Assembly (NCBI GenBank): GCA_964390695.1
Contig: CAYMKI010000137.1
Coordinates: forward strand, 1 to 8,408
Source: CAWACC01 sp964390695
GTDB lineage: Bacteria > Chlamydiota > Chlamydiia > Chlamydiales > Parachlamydiaceae
DNA: 8,408 nucleotides
Direction: 5' to 3'
The notes under the pieces are model-generated. The model was not told the DNA's origin and did not search any database. It saw only the letters and a program-made list of their open reading frames with translations. Of the stretch, positions 7,032-8,408 are shown one piece after another; positions within the stretch are counted from its first letter, which is position 1; each line of letters starts with the position of its first letter. The position numbers were made by a program, and so were the translations under genes.

Positions 7032-7868
7032 TCAATATTCCTTTTTACAGATCTTTTGAGCTTCGTCCAATATTTTTTCTACCCTAGCTTCAGATAAACC
7101 CAGTACTTTTAACTTAGCAGGATGTTCATACAAAGTGCTGCATAACACAATATCCCTATGCAGCAAGGTCTGTTTTTCTTGCTGCGTCAGTTCTGAAATA
7201 CAGGTTATCGGATAAAGGCTTTTTCTATCTATGATATCCCGTATACCATTGCCTTGTGGGTAATTCCAGCTGAGCAACCCTAAGCCAGCGCAGGTTCCAT
7301 ATTGCTCTGCATCGGCACTTAACCTTGTATTCGTTACAAGCCAGCCGCGATGAAATCTTTTGCTTTCTTCGGGAAATTTAAGCCATTTCTTCTCTATATC
7401 TAAAAAGCGGGCGTGAACATACAAAGCGATCTTTACATCGCAGATATTTCCGGGATCGTTATGAAATTTGCATTCGAACAAAAAGAGCTTATTGTCTTTT
7501 TGCGCAATGATATCTACTTCATGCTTCACACAGTGGCCTTGAACTATCTGATTTGTGACAGCGTCATATCCATCAGCTTGAAGTAGTGCTGCGATAAATT
7601 TTTCAAAGGGAAATCCTGAAGGTCCTAATTCCATAATAGCGGTCTTGAGATGGTATTTACCTGCTGTGCTGTGGCTGATCTGCTTTAAAAGTCCAAAGAC
7701 GATTTTATATAAAGCCTTTGTATTTATGCCTTCATAGAGAAACTTTTCTGTTTCGTTTAGAACTTGTTGAATGATATCTTGAGTGGCGCCGGCTCGCTTC
7801 AGCGACGCCATAATTTTGTTTGGACTGTATGAGACTTCTTCTCCATTGGCTTTTATAATTTTTACCAT
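7032..7868 (-). CDS. ATP-cone plus PD-(D/E)xK restriction-endonuclease-like protein
   Basis: This 278-residue protein joins a nucleotide-binding module to a nuclease fold. Residues 1 to about 85 form an ATP-cone, the allosteric domain known from ribonucleotide reductase and NrdR: V-K-I-I-K-A-N-G-E-E-V, then K-I-x-x-S-L-K-R-A-G-A, and I-x-x-x-V-x-x-x-T-E-K-F-L-Y-E-G-I. Residues about 86-200 look like a Mrr/PD-(D/E)xK endonuclease core: Glu89 in F-P-F-E-K, Asp119 in H-E-V-D-I-I, and Glu132-Cys-Lys134 in F-E-C-K-F-H, so the metal-binding set is intact. The C-terminus (about 218-275) is helical and includes a helix-hairpin-helix-like stretch near 255-271. I recognise this two-domain arrangement as a conserved ~280-residue bacterial family, but its substrate is not established to my knowledge. 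The frame is open up to 7967, but the ATP-cone begins at Met 7868; AGAG at 7877-7880 is a weak ribosome site. No methylase accompanies it, which argues against a classical restriction system. Confidence 0.85.
   Translation of the reverse strand: MVKIIKANGEEVSYSPNKIMASLKRAGATQDIIQQVLNETEKFLYEGINTKALYKIVFGLLKQISHSTAGKYHLKTAIMELGPSGFPFEKFIAALLQADGYDAVTNQIVQGHCVKHEVDIIAQKDNKLFLFECKFHNDPGNICDVKIALYVHARFLDIEKKWLKFPEESKRFHRGWLVTNTRLSADAEQYGTCAGLGLLSWNYPQGNGIRDIIDRKSLYPITCISELTQQEKQTLLHRDIVLCSTLYEHPAKLKVLGLSEARVEKILDEAQKICKKEY
7039..7046 (-). promoter_or_regulatory. Ribosome binding site of the beta-CASP gene
   Basis: AAAAAGGA on the minus strand ends 9 nt before the ATG at 7029 and only 3 nt before the in-frame TTG at 7035, so it decides for the ATG. 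It forms the last codons (Lys-Lys-Glu) of the upstream nuclease-like gene. Confidence 0.6.
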
Positions 7869-7921
7869 GGGTATAACTCTAAATAATAGGATTGTGTGTG
7901 CTAGTACCTGACCATAAAAGT

Positions 7922-8408
7922 TTATGTCTTTTTTTCCAAGATCGCATTTTTCTCTTGATAGGTACACATCAAAGTCAAATCAAAATACGTTCCCTTCGCC
8001 ATAGCCACACAATGGCGGCTAAATTCAAAGTGGGCCGAATCCCCGGGAGCTTCTTCATCAAACAAATGCATATCTCCGATGACTTTATGTTTGTCCCGAT
8101 CTGCTCTTCGAATAGTCTTATAAAAAGAATACTCTACTTTTTCGGCTTGCACCCCGATTTTTTGCACTGTCTTAATGAATAAATGGCTAAGATCATAGCA
8201 GTTAACTCTATAAGACAGATGAGGCAAACCTAACAGCATTAAAGTAGCCCCGTCCCTGAACGGCATAGCCCCCCTGAGTTCTTCTCGCTCGCTTCTCACA
8301 AATGTCCACTTTCTTTCACGAATAAAATCTAAAGTCGTTTTAAATATCATGTTCAGATCCGGATCACTAGAGGTGGTGTACTGCAAACATCGGCTGACGA
8401 TTTCTTTG
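7922..8408 (-). CDS. Partial gene, transglutaminase/papain-like Cys-His-Asp protein (tentative)
   Basis: This is the C-terminal part of a protein whose start lies beyond the right edge: the frame stays open to the boundary, and 161 codons are visible before the TAA. A TTG at 8386 and an ATG at 8350 are in frame, but neither has a clear ribosome site, so both are probably internal. I cannot name the family. What is visible is a Cys in N-C-Y-D-L-S-H-L-F (visible residue 70), followed by a helix and a Gly-Val strand, then His in S-R-H-C-V-A-M (residue 132), then Asp in G-T-Y-F-D-L-T-L (residue 143). Order and context resemble the Cys-His-Asp triad of transglutaminase-like and related cysteine hydrolase folds, where the nucleophile starts a helix and His and Asp sit on adjacent strands. 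No membrane segment is visible. It precedes the ATP-cone gene on the same strand with a 53-nt gap, so co-transcription is possible. The reading frame is well supported; the function is only suggestive. Confidence 0.75.
   Translation of the reverse strand, partial: KEIVSRCLQYTTSSDPDLNMIFKTTLDFIRERKWTFVRSEREELRGAMPFRDGATLMLLGLPHLSYRVNCYDLSHLFIKTVQKIGVQAEKVEYSFYKTIRRADRDKHKVIGDMHLFDEEAPGDSAHFEFSRHCVAMAKGTYFDLTLMCTYQEKNAILEKKT

Noticed and set aside
7032..7868. Type II or IV restriction-modification or defence island
   Set aside because: Only the nuclease-like protein is present in this window; there is no methylase, specificity subunit, or helicase, and neighbours are a housekeeping-type RNase and proline genes.
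7883..7888. TATTAT as a -10 box ahead of the ATP-cone gene
   Set aside because: A transcript from it would start only about 8 nt before the ATG, beyond the ribosome site, and no -35 is present at proper spacing.
7869..7967. Upstream extension of the ATP-cone gene by 33 codons
   Set aside because: It would overlap the preceding gene by 46 nt, adds residues with no family resemblance, and the ATP-cone consensus begins right at Met 7868.

Overview
This is a compact bacterial window: seven protein genes fill it almost completely, intergenic gaps are 2 to 53 nt, and the only unassigned stretch is the first 45 bases. I see no tRNA, rRNA, CRISPR array, insertion sequence or integrase. The organism looks like a Gram-negative host-associated bacterium with an amoeba- or animal-cell lifestyle, such as an environmental chlamydia or a Legionella/Coxiella-type gammaproteobacterium. 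That rests on the first gene: a large, cytosolic-looking protein with Ser/Thr/Pro-rich disordered segments and what reads by eye as a eukaryotic-type RGS (regulator of G-protein signalling) domain. The other genes are widespread housekeeping families and do not settle the taxon.

Layout. Plus strand: one gene (46-2412, 788 aa), best described as a candidate secreted effector. Its stop codon and the stop codon of the convergent gene are 2 nt apart, inside a 10-bp palindrome. Minus strand, reading from the right edge to the left: a partial gene running off the window (7922-8408) with a Cys/His/Asp arrangement like transglutaminase or papain-like folds; an ATP-cone plus PD-(D/E)xK nuclease-like protein (7032-7868); a beta-CASP metallo-beta-lactamase ribonuclease of the CPSF-73/TTHA0252 type (5665-7029); then proB, proA and proC, the complete glutamate-to-proline pathway. 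Successive minus-strand gaps are 53, 2, 50 and 19 nt, followed by a 14-nt overlap, so one co-transcribed unit is possible; I see no convincing internal promoter or terminator.

How the genes fit together. ProB phosphorylates glutamate, ProA reduces gamma-glutamyl phosphate to the semialdehyde that cyclises to pyrroline-5-carboxylate, and ProC reduces this to proline; all catalytic motifs are intact, so the cell should make its own proline. The nuclease-like and beta-CASP genes are spaced so that the stop of one is 2 nt from the start of the next, which suggests coupled translation and perhaps a shared nucleic-acid-processing role. The most interesting item is the first gene: a bacterial protein with a divergent RGS-like fold, flanked by proline-directed phosphorylation-type motifs and an arginine cluster, would be a candidate for interference with host G-protein signalling. 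That function is inferred, and two residues important for GAP activity in classical RGS proteins appear to be replaced.
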